From Actinomadura citrea (GTDB taxonomy: Bacteria; Actinomycetota; Actinomycetes; Streptosporangiales; Streptosporangiaceae): 64,000 nt of DNA. The DNA is taken from contig NZ_JACCBT010000001.1 of the NCBI RefSeq assembly GCF_013409045.1, forward strand, positions 3,410,001 through 3,474,000, read 5' to 3'. The number at the start of each line of letters is the position of its first letter. The first letter of the stretch is position 1. The translations under genes were made by a program, and so were the position numbers. The notes under the pieces were generated by a model. That model made no database searches and was not told the origin of the DNA. It was given only the letters and a program-made list of their open reading frames with translations. This document shows positions 25,736-34,788 of the stretch, in pieces.

Positions 25736-27349
25736 TCACATCCGGAAGACGCCGTAGCCGACCGGCTCCAGCGGTGCGTTGGCCGCGACCGACAGCCCGA
25801 GCCCGAGCACGCGCCGGGTGTCGAGCGGGTCGATCACCCCGTCGTCCCACAGCCGCGCCGTCGAGTAGTACGGGTTGCCCTGCGCCTCGTACTGCTCGCG
25901 GATCGGCGCCTTGAACCCTTCCTCTTCCTCGGCGGGCCACTCCTCGCCGCGCGCCTCCATCTGGTCGCGGCGGACGGTGGCGAGGACGCTCGCCGCCTGC
26001 TCGCCGCCCATGACCGAGATGCGGGCGTTCGGCCACATCCACAGGAAGCGCGGCGAGTAGGCCCGGCCGCACATCGCGTAGTTGCCGGCGCCGAACGAGC
26101 CGCCGATCACGACGGTGAACTTCGGGACGCGGGCGCACGCGACGGCGGTCACCATCTTCGCGCCGTGCTTGGCGATGCCGCCCGCCTCGTACTCGCGCCC
26201 GACCATGAACCCGGTGATGTTCTGCAGGAACACCAGCGGGACGCTGCGCCGGTCGCACAGCTCGATGAAGTGCGCGCCCTTCTGCGCCGACTCGCCGAAC
26301 AGGATGCCGTTGTTGGCGACGATCCCGACCGGGTGCCCGTGGACGCGCGCGAACCCGGTGACGAGCGTCGCGCCGTACTCCTTCTTGAACTCCTGGAAGC
26401 GGCTGCCGTCCACGATCCGGGCGATGACCTCGCGCACGTCGTAGGGGGTGCGCGAGTCCGGCGGGACGATCCCGTACAGCTCGGACGGGTCGGCGGCCGG
26501 CTCCTCGGGCGGCGCGACCTCCCACGGGCGCGGCTCGCGCGGACCCAGCGTGGCGACGATGTCCCGGACGATCCGCAGCGCGTGCGCGTCGTCCTCGGCG
26601 AGGTGGTCGGTCACGCCGGACGTGCGCGCGTGCAGCTCGCCGCCGCCCAGCTCCTCCGCCGTCACGACCTCGCCGGTGGCGGCCTTCACCAGCGGCGGCC
26701 CGCCGAGGAAGATCGTTCCCTGGCCGCGGACGATGACGGCCTCGTCGCTCATCGCCGGGACGTAGGCGCCGCCCGCCGTGCAGGAGCCCAGCACCGCCGC
26801 GATCTGCGGGATGCCGCGGCCCGACATCGTGGCCTGGTTGTAGAAGATGCGGCCGAAGTGCTCGCGGTCGGGGAACACCTCGTCCTGGCGCGGCAGGAAC
26901 GCGCCGCCGGAGTCGACCAGGTAGAGGCAGGGGAGGCGGTTGTGCAGCGCCACCTCCTGCGCTCTCAGGTGCTTCTTCACCGTGACCGGGTAGTACGTGC
27001 CGCCCTTGACGGTGGCGTCGTTGGCGACGACGACGCATTCGCGGCCGGAGACCCGCCCGACGCCGGTGATGATCCCCGCGCCCGGCGCCTCGTCCCCGTA
27101 CATGCCGTTCGCGGCCAGCGGCGACAGTTCCAGGAAGGGCGAGCCGGGGTCCAGGAGCGTGTCGACCCGGTCGCGGGGCAGCAGCTTGCCGCGCGCCACG
27201 TGCCGCTCGCGGGCGCGCTCGGGTCCGCCGCGGCCCGCCCGGTCGACGCGGTCGCGCAGTTCCGCGACGAGCGCCTCGTTGTGCGCGGCGCTCGCCTTGA
27301 ACGCCTCGCCCGCGACGTCGGCGCGCGAGCCGATCTCGGGTCCGCTCAT
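25736..27349 (-). CDS. Acyl-CoA carboxylase carboxyltransferase subunit (methylcrotonyl-CoA carboxylase beta type)
   Basis: Transfers carboxyl from biotin to acyl-CoA; 537 residues, standard for MCC-beta. Features are [25 protein letters not shown] near residue 60, the acyl-CoA-binding crotonase-like half with [19 protein letters not shown], the oxyanion-type [13 protein letters not shown], and the second half with [24 protein letters not shown] and [18 protein letters not shown]. The stretch [25 protein letters not shown] is typical of methylcrotonyl-CoA carboxylases. First gene of a four-gene leftward operon. The ATG at 27349 has a G-rich Shine-Dalgarno. The promoter region holds two TetR-type operators. 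Confidence 0.9.
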   Translation of the reverse strand: MSGPEIGSRADVAGEAFKASAAHNEALVAELRDRVDRAGRGGPERARERHVARGKLLPRDRVDTLLDPGSPFLELSPLAANGMYGDEAPGAGIITGVGRVSGRECVVVANDATVKGGTYYPVTVKKHLRAQEVALHNRLPCLYLVDSGGAFLPRQDEVFPDREHFGRIFYNQATMSGRGIPQIAAVLGSCTAGGAYVPAMSDEAVIVRGQGTIFLGGPPLVKAATGEVVTAEELGGGELHARTSGVTDHLAEDDAHALRIVRDIVATLGPREPRPWEVAPPEEPAADPSELYGIVPPDSRTPYDVREVIARIVDGSRFQEFKKEYGATLVTGFARVHGHPVGIVANNGILFGESAQKGAHFIELCDRRSVPLVFLQNITGFMVGREYEAGGIAKHGAKMVTAVACARVPKFTVVIGGSFGAGNYAMCGRAYSPRFLWMWPNARISVMGGEQAASVLATVRRDQMEARGEEWPAEEEEGFKAPIREQYEAQGNPYYSTARLWDDGVIDPLDTRRVLGLGLSVAANAPLEPVGYGVFRM

Positions 27350-27363
27350 GACCCCCCTTCCCA

Positions 27364-27404
27364 GTTAACGTTCATTAACAATGCTGATGTTAACGGTCGT
27401 TAAC
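27364..27404. promoter_or_regulatory. Twin TetR operators between the carboxylase operon and the TetR gene
   Basis: Site A (27364-27379) reads GTTAACG-TT-CATTAAC, one mismatch from a perfect inverted repeat. Site B (27389-27404) reads GTTAACG-GT-CGTTAAC, a perfect one. They are 25 bp apart in the 78-bp divergent intergenic region, so one TetR protein probably controls both directions. Confidence 0.7.
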
Positions 27405-27427
27405 AACTCTAGTCTAGACTGGGCCGC

Positions 27428-28021
27428 ATGACGTCCCACCCCGCCGAGGCGCCGCCGGGCCCGCCCAACCCGCGCAGGGCCGAGATCCTCGGCGCCGCCG
27501 CCGAGCTGTTCGCGCGCCGCGGCTACCACGGGGCGTCCATCGGCGACCTCGGCCGGGCCGTCGGGCTCACCGGCCCCGCCCTCTACCGCCACTTCAGCGG
27601 CAAGGAGGCGGTGCTCGCCGAGATGCTCCTCGACATCAGCGAGCGGCTGCTCGCCGAGGGCCTGCGCCGCGCCGCCGACCCCGACCCCGGGCGCGCCCTC
27701 GACGCGCTGCTGAGCTGGCACATCGCGTTCGCCCTCGACAACCCCGCGCTGATCACCGTGCAGGAGCGGGAACTGGACAACGTCCCCGAGCCGCAGCGCC
27801 ACCGCATCCGCCGGCTCCAGCGCGCCTACGTCGAGGAGTGGGTCGCCGTCCTGCGCCGCCTCAGCCCCCGGCCGCCGGACGAGCGCACCCGCGCCGCCGT
27901 CCATGCCTGCTTCGGCCTGCTCAACTCCACCCCGCGCAGCGCCGTGCAGGGGCTCGACCGCGCAGCGATGGCCGGCCTCCTGCACGGCATGGCCCGCGCG
28001 GCACTCGAAGGCGTCCGCTAG
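27428..28021 (+). CDS. TetR family transcriptional regulator (controls the adjacent acyl-CoA operon)
   Basis: Helical repressor of 197 residues. The N-terminal HTH (~18-64) reads RRAEILGAAAELFARRGYHGASIGDLGRAVGLTGPALYRHFSGKEAVLAEML. The remainder is the all-helical ligand and dimer domain. It is divergent from the methylcrotonyl-CoA carboxylase-type operon with twin palindromes between them, so acyl-CoA derepression is the likely mode (inference from TetR proteins in similar positions). Confidence 0.9.
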   Translation: MTSHPAEAPPGPPNPRRAEILGAAAELFARRGYHGASIGDLGRAVGLTGPALYRHFSGKEAVLAEMLLDISERLLAEGLRRAADPDPGRALDALLSWHIAFALDNPALITVQERELDNVPEPQRHRIRRLQRAYVEEWVAVLRRLSPRPPDERTRAAVHACFGLLNSTPRSAVQGLDRAAMAGLLHGMARAALEGVR

Positions 28022-28031
28022 CCGAGCACGG

Positions 28032-29402
28032 TCAGCAGGACGCCGTGCGCCCGTCGAGCGAGCGCCCCACGGCCCTGGCGAACGTCTCGGCGTCCGTCCC
28101 CGTCCGGTCGAAGAGCTTCTGCACGCACCCGCGGAACGTGCCGGTGAACGTGCTGTAGTGCGGCGTGGCGGGACGGGGCCGCGCCCTGTCCAGGGCGTTC
28201 ACCACGGCCGTCCCCAGCTCGGTCAGCTGCGCCTGGTCGAGTTCGACGTCGCCGGGATCGAGGCGCTCCTGAGTGAAGGCCGAGCAGCTCCGCACCTGCA
28301 CGTCGGCGGCGGCGTGCCGCCCGGGGCGCAGCCCGAGCGCGCTGTAGCGTCCCGGCGCGAAACCGCCGCACGAGAACAGCAGCTTCTGGCTCTCGGTCCC
28401 GCTCAGATACTCCACCAGCCTGAGCGCGGTGTCCGGGTGAGGGGAGTACTTGGAGACGGCGAGGTTCTGGCCTCCGAGGACGGTGTGGCCGGGCAGGGCG
28501 GCCACCGCGTACCGCAGGCGCGTCCCGTCCCGCATCCCCGGTTCCGTCGCGAGCGTGGAGAACGCGTACGGCCAGTTCCGCATCAGCGGCGCCCCGGCCA
28601 TGAACGCCTCCATGCTCTTCTGCTCGTCGTAGGAGCGCGACGCCGTCAACGGGCCGCCCGTACGCGTGCCGGGCTCCGGGTCGGAGGCGCGCGCCGCCAT
28701 TCTCTTCAACGCCGGGAACACTCTCGTCCGCAACGTCTTCTCATCCGGGCGCCTCTCACCGGTGAGCAGCTCGCCGCCACCGTCGTTCCACACGGCTTCG
28801 AGCGCGTTGACCGTAAGCCCCTCGTAGTCGTCGAGCTGCATCGCGACGCCGGAGCCGAGCAGATGCGGCCAGTCGCGCGGGGCCTGCGCGCCGTCACGCC
28901 GGTAGAGGAGCCCGACGTCGACGTTGAACGGGACGGCGTACTGCTTCCCGTGCCACTTTCCGGTTTCCAGTGCGGCGGGGAAGAAGTCGCTCCGGTTGCC
29001 GATGTCGTCGAGCGGCCGGAGGTAGCCGCCCGCGGCGAACTCCGCCGTCCAGGTGTTGTCCATGATCAGCACGTCGTAGCCGCAGCCGCGCGACTCCTGC
29101 ATCGCCTTGATCTGGCTGTGCTGGGAGTCGGTGGACTCCGCGATCTCCACGAGCGTGGCGTGCGGGTTGCCGCCGGTGTTCCACTTCTGGATCAGCTGGC
29201 GGCGCTGGCTGTTCAGGCTGACGTCGGTGCCGCCCGCGACGACCAGCTCCGAGCGGTCGCAGTGCGACGGCAGGGCCTCGTAGGAGGAGCCCGGCCAGAA
29301 GGCCAGCGCCTGGGCGCAGACCAGCGTCGCCGCGGCCCCGCCCACGGCGCTCAGCCAGGCCGTCCGCCCGTGGGGCAAGGACCATCGCCGCCGTCGCGTC
29401 AT
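28032..29402 (-). CDS. Extracellular solute-binding protein (family 1-like), partner of the SBP-vWA membrane protein
   Basis: A 456-residue secreted or membrane-anchored binding protein. An N-terminal arginine-rich leader and hydrophobic segment (TAWLSAVGGAAATLVCAQALAF, ~14-35) acts as signal or anchor without a clear lipobox. The body begins SELVVAGGTDVSLNSQRRQLIQKWN and has the binding-protein segments YDVLIMDNTWTAEFAAGGYLRPLDD, YAVPFNVDVGLLYRR and a C-terminal LVEYLSGTESQKLLFS. No ABC permease or ATPase gene is adjacent. It lies 10 bp after the membrane SBP-vWA gene, suggesting the pair works together as a surface complex rather than a classic importer. Confidence 0.75.
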   Translation of the reverse strand: MTRRRRWSLPHGRTAWLSAVGGAAATLVCAQALAFWPGSSYEALPSHCDRSELVVAGGTDVSLNSQRRQLIQKWNTGGNPHATLVEIAESTDSQHSQIKAMQESRGCGYDVLIMDNTWTAEFAAGGYLRPLDDIGNRSDFFPAALETGKWHGKQYAVPFNVDVGLLYRRDGAQAPRDWPHLLGSGVAMQLDDYEGLTVNALEAVWNDGGGELLTGERRPDEKTLRTRVFPALKRMAARASDPEPGTRTGGPLTASRSYDEQKSMEAFMAGAPLMRNWPYAFSTLATEPGMRDGTRLRYAVAALPGHTVLGGQNLAVSKYSPHPDTALRLVEYLSGTESQKLLFSCGGFAPGRYSALGLRPGRHAAADVQVRSCSAFTQERLDPGDVELDQAQLTELGTAVVNALDRARPRPATPHYSTFTGTFRGCVQKLFDRTGTDAETFARAVGRSLDGRTASC

Positions 29403-29412
29403 GGCCCTCCGT

Positions 29413-31512
29413 TCATCGCAGGTCGGAGAGGAGCTGGGCGGCCTGCTGCGGTTCCGGCGCGCCCGTCAGCGACACGCAGCCCTTGCCGCCGGAGGGGCCG
29501 AACGCGTCCACGATCTCCTTGACGGGGGAGGCGCCGCAGCCCGACGGGCCCGTCAGCACCACGGTCACCCGCACGTCCCGGTGCCGGTCACGGAACTTCG
29601 CGGCCGCCTCGCCGGGGGACGAACCGGGGCCGTTGGTCCCGGGGGACTGCCCGTCGGTGACGACGACCAGGTTCGACCCCGGGTCCACGTCGGCCTTGCC
29701 GATCATGTCGGCGAGCGCGACGTCGCCACCGGCGGTCGCGACCGCCTGGAGGTGGCTCGTGATGCGGTTCTTCTGGACGGGGCCCGTCCCGGCGAGCCGC
29801 ACGTTCTCCAAGGTGTACGGGCTGTCGGGCGGCTTCTTCTTCGACGCCACCCGCAGTCCCGCGCTGTCGCGGCTCTGCAGCTGGGCCACCAGGCTCTGCA
29901 GGAAGGAGACGCTTCGCGACAGACGGGTGTCGCGGCCCCGGGCCGGACGACCCATCGACCCCGACACGTCCAGCATGAGAGAGACCGAGGCCGGGGGACG
30001 GGCCGCGGCGACGCGCTGGAGGCTTTCGGCCACGTACTTCCCGCTGCGGTCGCCGGCCGCCGGCCTCAGCGGATTCGGCTCCATCCGGTTCGGGATGATG
30101 TTGGGGCCGAGCAGGGTCCACAGCGCCGTCAGGTCGTGGCGGGCGGAGTCGCCCTCATGCGCGGACGGCATGGCGCCCTTGTCGTCCCGGAGGCCCTGCC
30201 GGGTGAGCGGATGGCGGGTCAGCCACCGGCGGAACGCGGTGACGGCCGCGTCGCGCTCCCGCGTGTCCTGGCCGCGCCACGTCACCTGGATGAACGGGTG
30301 GTCGAGCGACGGCAGGTCCTCGGCGTAGTAGGGGTACAGCGTCCACTCGCCCCCGGCGCCGGGCGCGTCCGCGGCGCCGCACTGCTTCTTGAGCCGTCCC
30401 GCGTCGTAGTCGCTGACGACCTGCTCGGGAACGGCGAAGGCGACGCGGTCCGGCGGGTGGGCGCCCTGGCGGGCCTTGCACAGCAGCGTCACCGCGTCCG
30501 GCGCCACCAGGTCGGTGGGCTCGGCGAACTCCTCGTCCTGCTGGTCCTTGCCCGGAAGGGCGCCGTAGAGCACGGGCGTCACCGCCAGGGCGGCGGCCGA
30601 CGTCTCCGGGACGGGACGGGCGATCTCGCGCAGTTCCACGCCCGCCCTGGCGAAGCGCCGCAGCAGGTCGGTGGTGCGCTGCTGCGGCGGCTTGATGGCC
30701 GTGTCCTCCACCTGGGCGTGGTCGCCGCCGAACAGGGCCAGCACCATCGGCGACGACCCCAGCGAGCCGCGCGTGGTGAACACCGGATCGGCCTTTGCCG
30801 GCGGGCCCGGGCTCGGGGCACCGGCGCCCTGCGCCCTGCGGACCTGGTCCGGGCTCTTCTCCACGTAGTCGAACTCGGCCGTCGACGACGGGATCCAGAC
30901 GTCGGGCTGCGGGCCGTACAGCCGCTCGTCCTGCGGCGCCGGCGCCGCCTCGCCGCCGGGAGGCTCGCTGCGCCGCCACAACCGCCCGAACGCCTCGGAG
31001 AGCTGCACGAACTCCGGCTCCGGCGCGACGGTGACGCTGTACTCCCGGCAGCCCCGCTCCTCGCTGTCCTCCTCGAAGCCCTTCGCGGCGTCGCGCAGCG
31101 AGGTGAGCGTCTCCGGCGTGGTGACGACCCGCAGCTCCAGAGGCTGCCCGCACGGCCGCGCGTGCTCCGCCAGCGAGGCGACGCCCGTCCACGCGAGCAG
31201 GACCGCCGCCATGACCGCCGCGCCGGCGCACGCCCACGCCACCGCCTCGGCGTTCCAGGGCAGGGTCCTGGAGAGCCGCTTCAGCGCGGCGCCCGCCCGC
31301 TCGGAGCGGAACAGCGCCACCGACACCGCCACGATCACCAGGGCGAGGACGGTCAGCGGCAGGACGGTCTGCAGCCAGCCGACCGCGTCGACCAGCTTCA
31401 GCACCTGGTTGGCGATCAGCCCGGAGACCACGCCGACGATCAGGCCGGGAACCGCCGCGCGCACGAGCCGGTCGAGCGGCGCGTCAGAGTTCCCGTTGCC
31501 CGACTCACTCAT
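29413..31512 (-). CDS. Membrane protein with solute-binding-like domain and C-terminal vWA domain
   Basis: A 699-residue protein with an unusual order. Three hydrophobic segments at the N-terminus (~18-36, ~47-66, ~92-112) are followed by a long extracytoplasmic region (~125-490) resembling family-1 solute-binding proteins (LELRVVTTPETLTSLRDAAKGFEE, DVWIPSSTAEFDYV, SPMVLALFGG). A von Willebrand A domain (~505-699) carries an intact MIDAS motif DVSGSMG starting at Asp515 and the later VVVTDGQSP. A metal-dependent adhesion or protein-protein contact site outside the cell is likely. The following gene encodes a second binding protein. The function of the pair is unknown to me. Confidence 0.78.
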   Translation of the reverse strand: MSESGNGNSDAPLDRLVRAAVPGLIVGVVSGLIANQVLKLVDAVGWLQTVLPLTVLALVIVAVSVALFRSERAGAALKRLSRTLPWNAEAVAWACAGAAVMAAVLLAWTGVASLAEHARPCGQPLELRVVTTPETLTSLRDAAKGFEEDSEERGCREYSVTVAPEPEFVQLSEAFGRLWRRSEPPGGEAAPAPQDERLYGPQPDVWIPSSTAEFDYVEKSPDQVRRAQGAGAPSPGPPAKADPVFTTRGSLGSSPMVLALFGGDHAQVEDTAIKPPQQRTTDLLRRFARAGVELREIARPVPETSAAALAVTPVLYGALPGKDQQDEEFAEPTDLVAPDAVTLLCKARQGAHPPDRVAFAVPEQVVSDYDAGRLKKQCGAADAPGAGGEWTLYPYYAEDLPSLDHPFIQVTWRGQDTRERDAAVTAFRRWLTRHPLTRQGLRDDKGAMPSAHEGDSARHDLTALWTLLGPNIIPNRMEPNPLRPAAGDRSGKYVAESLQRVAAARPPASVSLMLDVSGSMGRPARGRDTRLSRSVSFLQSLVAQLQSRDSAGLRVASKKKPPDSPYTLENVRLAGTGPVQKNRITSHLQAVATAGGDVALADMIGKADVDPGSNLVVVTDGQSPGTNGPGSSPGEAAAKFRDRHRDVRVTVVLTGPSGCGASPVKEIVDAFGPSGGKGCVSLTGAPEPQQAAQLLSDLR

Positions 31513-31733
31513 TCCGGCTCCGTCGCCGCGGAAAGCACGATGTATCGTCCTTCGATCTGACGGCCAATGATAATTGCCGGGACGAGCAAGGTCATGGAAA
31601 AGGCCTGTCCTGCATCGGACGATCTTTCCCGCCGCGGGCGGCCCGGCCGCGGATGACCTTGACTCTCCCGGCGCCCCCCGGATCAGATGGTCGAACAGGA
31701 TTCGGTTTCAGGTCCCGCACGGAGGAGACCCGC

Positions 31734-33281
31734 ATGGGCGTCGAGGGTGTCGGCTTCTACGAGATCGCGCGCAACGACCCGGACCGTCCCGCCGTGCTGG
31801 CCCCGGGCGTACCGATCTCCTACGGCGAACTGCTCGCCGAGGTCAACCGCCTCTCCAACGCACTGGCCGGGATGGGGCTGCGCCCCGGCGACACTCTGGC
31901 GACCGTCCTCGGCAACCGGCCCGAGTTCCTCACCGTCCTGCTCGCCGCGGTCCAGTCGGGCCTGTACCTGGTCCCGGTGAGCCGCCACCTGACCGCGCCC
32001 GAGATCGGCTACATCCTGGGCGACAGCGGCGCGAAGGCCGTCATCACCGAGAGCGCGCTGGCCGAGGCGGTGTCCGGCGCGGCCGACGAGGCGGGCGTCC
32101 CGGCCGAGGGACGGGTGAGCGTCGACGCCGGCGACGGGTACGGGTCGATGGCCGCGCTCTGCGCGACGGGCAGCGCGGAACCGCCCGCCCGCCGGCGCAT
32201 GGGCTCGGTCATGCTGTACACCTCCGGGACGACGGGGCGACCGAAGGGGGTCCGGCGGCCGCTGCTCGACATCGCGCCCGAGGTGCTGATGGACATCATG
32301 CGGCGGACGCTGGGGAGGCACCTCGGGCTGGAGCCCGGCGACGAGGTGCACCTCGCCGTTGGACCGCTCTACCACTCCGCGCCCTGCGTCCACGCGATGA
32401 TGGCGCTGAACCTCGGACACGCCGTCGTCGTCGCCCCGCGGTTCCATCCCGAGCACACCCTGGAACTGGTCCAGCGGCACGGCGTCACCAACACGTTCAT
32501 GGTGCCGACGATGTTCCACCGGATGCTGGCCCTGCCGGACGGCGTCCGCGCCCGGTACGACCTGTCGACGCTGCGCCAGGTGTACCACAGCGCCGCACCC
32601 GTCCCCGTGGAGACGAAGCAGAGGATGATGGAGTGGTGGGGGCCCGTCCTCTACGAGTACTACGGCTCCACCGAGAGCGGCCCGGTCGTCGTCGCGACCC
32701 CGCACGAGTGGCTCGCCCGTCCCGGGACCGTCGGGCGCGCGGTCGACGGCGTGCGGATCAGGATCCTCGATCCGGAGGGGGCCGAGCTGCCGCCGGGGGA
32801 GACCGGCCTCATCTACGCGACGGGGCAGCCCGGCTTCGAGTACCACGGCGACCCGGCCAAGACCGCGGCCGCCATGCGGGACGACTACTACACCCCCGGC
32901 GACCTCGGCCACCTCGACGAGGACGGCTGGCTCTACATGAGCGACCGCCGCACCGACCTCATCATCTCCGGCGGGGTCAACGTCTATCCCGCCGAGATCG
33001 AGTCCGTCCTGCTCCAGCACCCGGCGGTCGCCGACGTCGCCGTCATCGGCGTCCCGGACGACGACTGGGGGCAACGCGTCGTCGCGCTCGTCGAGCCCGC
33101 CGAGGACGCCGAACCGGGAGAGGGGCTCGCCGCCGAACTGCTCGCGCACTGCGCCCCCCGGCTGGCGAAACTGAAGCACCCCCGGCGCCTGGAATTCCGC
33201 GAATCGCTGCCGCGCACCCCGTCCGGCAAGCTCAGCCGCCGCCGCGTGCGGGAGGCCTACCTGGGCCAACGCGCGGACTGA
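31734..33281 (+). CDS. Acyl-CoA synthetase / AMP-dependent ligase (class I adenylate-forming)
   Basis: ATP-dependent activation of a carboxylate to acyl-CoA through acyl-AMP; 515 residues. The phosphate loop is MLYTSGTTGRPKGV (~161-174), the adenine motif YYGSTESGP and the hinge LYMSDRRTDLIISGGVNVYPAEIE. The C-terminal catalytic lysine is in TPSGKLSRRRVR. I chose the ATG at 31734 because GGAGGAG precedes it by 6 bp; an upstream in-frame ATG at 31653 would add residues unlike the family. The substrate is undetermined; medium/long-chain fatty acids or aryl acids are possible. It is divergent from the vWA gene. Confidence 0.9.
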   Translation: MGVEGVGFYEIARNDPDRPAVLAPGVPISYGELLAEVNRLSNALAGMGLRPGDTLATVLGNRPEFLTVLLAAVQSGLYLVPVSRHLTAPEIGYILGDSGAKAVITESALAEAVSGAADEAGVPAEGRVSVDAGDGYGSMAALCATGSAEPPARRRMGSVMLYTSGTTGRPKGVRRPLLDIAPEVLMDIMRRTLGRHLGLEPGDEVHLAVGPLYHSAPCVHAMMALNLGHAVVVAPRFHPEHTLELVQRHGVTNTFMVPTMFHRMLALPDGVRARYDLSTLRQVYHSAAPVPVETKQRMMEWWGPVLYEYYGSTESGPVVVATPHEWLARPGTVGRAVDGVRIRILDPEGAELPPGETGLIYATGQPGFEYHGDPAKTAAAMRDDYYTPGDLGHLDEDGWLYMSDRRTDLIISGGVNVYPAEIESVLLQHPAVADVAVIGVPDDDWGQRVVALVEPAEDAEPGEGLAAELLAHCAPRLAKLKHPRRLEFRESLPRTPSGKLSRRRVREAYLGQRAD

Positions 33282-33357
33282 GCCTGCCGGACGGCCGGGA
33301 GTCAACTCGTCGCCGGGAACGTCGAACGCCTCCGGGCCATGGTGCGTACAACCGCAC

Positions 33358-34680
33358 ATGGAAGACCAGAAGGTCGCCCCGTTCGACAACGTCGCCCCGA
33401 CCCCCGCCGCCCCGACGCAGACCGACCTTCCCGTCATCACCGACCCTGCCGCCTACGCCGAGGGGGACGACCCGGCGCGTCCGCGCGGGTCCTCGGGTGC
33501 GCTGCCGGACGTCCCGCCGGGCGGCGCGGGGGAGCCGCCGGCCCCCGAAGACGACCGCGCCGGGATCGCACGCCTCGGTGACCCGGTCGCGGTCTGGCCG
33601 TGCGCCGGCTGCGGACGGCCCGTGCCGCAGCCGGTGCGCGGCGCCCGCACCGTCCGCTACTGCCAGGACGGCGACGGCACGTGCGAGCGGGCGGCGCGCG
33701 AGAGCCGGGAGCGCGGGCTGGAGGCGCCCGGACTCACCGGCCAGGTCGCCTGGACGTGGGAGATGGTCGACCGGCTGGAGGGCCTCGCCGACCGGCTCGC
33801 CGGGTCGCTGATCTCCGAGCTGAGCGTGGCGGGCGTCGAGCGGCGGATCGCCGAGGCCCGCGCCGAGGCCGCCGGGCTCGTCGCGATCGCCCAGCGGGAG
33901 CGCGACGCCTCCCAGCGGCAGGCCGAGGTGGCGTGGCGCGAGACGGCCACCGCCCGCGCCCGCGCCGAGGCCGCCGAGCAGGAGGCGGCGTCCGCCCGCG
34001 CCGAGGCCGAACGGCTCGCGGCCGAACGGGACGCCGCGCGGCGGGAGCGCCAGGAGGCAGAAGACGACGCCGACGGCGCCGGCGCCGCCCGCATCGCCGC
34101 CGAGCGCGACCGCGACCGCATGGCCTCCCGGGAGGGCGAGCTGCTCGCCTCCCTGGAGAGCGCCCGCGCCGAACTCGTCACCCTGCACGGGCGGCTGTCG
34201 GAGGCCGACACCCTCGTCGAGGGGCAGCGCGTCGAGGCCGCCGCCGCCACCCGTGCCGCCGAGGACCTGCGCTCCGCCGTCCGCGACGCCGAGGCCAAGC
34301 GGGGGCAGGCCGTGGCCGACCGCGACCAGATCCAGGCACGGGCCAGCGAGCTGGAGCGGCACAACTGGCAGCTCGCCCGCGCGGTCGAGGAGCTGCGCGC
34401 CACGGTGAGGGCGCTGACCGCCGAGCGGGACGCCGCCCGCGCCGAGGCCGAGCGCGCGCGCCGCCGCGTCGACGCGCTCACCGCGCTGTCGGAGGGGCGC
34501 GCGGACCCCGGCCCGGCCGGGCCGCGCCCCGCCGTCGACCGGGAGCCGCCGACCGGCCTGCACTCCCTGCCGCCGATGAACGGGTCCCTGCTGGACGGCG
34601 GCGACCCGCTCGCCACCGACCCCCTGCGCCGCAACGGGCACGGTGGACACAACGGGCATCGCCTTCCCCACGCCGGCTGA
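33358..34680 (+). CDS. Zinc-finger-like, long coiled-coil protein of unknown function
   Basis: I do not recognise a named family. The 440 residues divide into a Pro/Ala/Asp-rich N-terminal tail (~1-78), a four-cysteine cluster (CAGC then C and C near 82-110) that looks like a small zinc ribbon, and a continuous Ala/Glu/Arg coiled coil (~140-380) with heptad-like repeats. The C-terminus is a low-complexity tail rich in Gly, His and Asn. The layout resembles KfrA-like or other DNA-associated coiled-coil proteins, but that is only shape similarity. It is followed by a strong hairpin terminator. Confidence 0.75.
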   Translation: MEDQKVAPFDNVAPTPAAPTQTDLPVITDPAAYAEGDDPARPRGSSGALPDVPPGGAGEPPAPEDDRAGIARLGDPVAVWPCAGCGRPVPQPVRGARTVRYCQDGDGTCERAARESRERGLEAPGLTGQVAWTWEMVDRLEGLADRLAGSLISELSVAGVERRIAEARAEAAGLVAIAQRERDASQRQAEVAWRETATARARAEAAEQEAASARAEAERLAAERDAARRERQEAEDDADGAGAARIAAERDRDRMASREGELLASLESARAELVTLHGRLSEADTLVEGQRVEAAAATRAAEDLRSAVRDAEAKRGQAVADRDQIQARASELERHNWQLARAVEELRATVRALTAERDAARAEAERARRRVDALTALSEGRADPGPAGPRPAVDREPPTGLHSLPPMNGSLLDGGDPLATDPLRRNGHGGHNGHRLPHAG

Positions 34681-34750
34681 CCGTCATGCCGGAGGCGCGA
34701 CGCACAGGTAGGAGGTGAGGCCCAACCCCCACACTGCACTGGCCCTGAGA

Positions 34751-34788
34751 CCGGCCGCCGTACCGCACCGGGGTGGTACGGCGGCCGG
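34751..34788. terminator. Strong hairpin between convergent genes (likely bidirectional terminator)
   Basis: Perfect 14-bp arms (34751-34764 CCGGCCGCCGTACC and 34775-34788) enclose a 10-nt loop. It sits exactly between the end of the coiled-coil gene and the TAG stop of the convergent cbiZ gene. There is no T-tract, as is common in high-GC actinomycetes. Confidence 0.75.

Noticed and set aside
31734..33281. Adenylation enzyme of a natural-product cluster
   Set aside because: No carrier protein, condensation or ketosynthase gene lies nearby; domain order is that of a stand-alone acyl-CoA synthetase.
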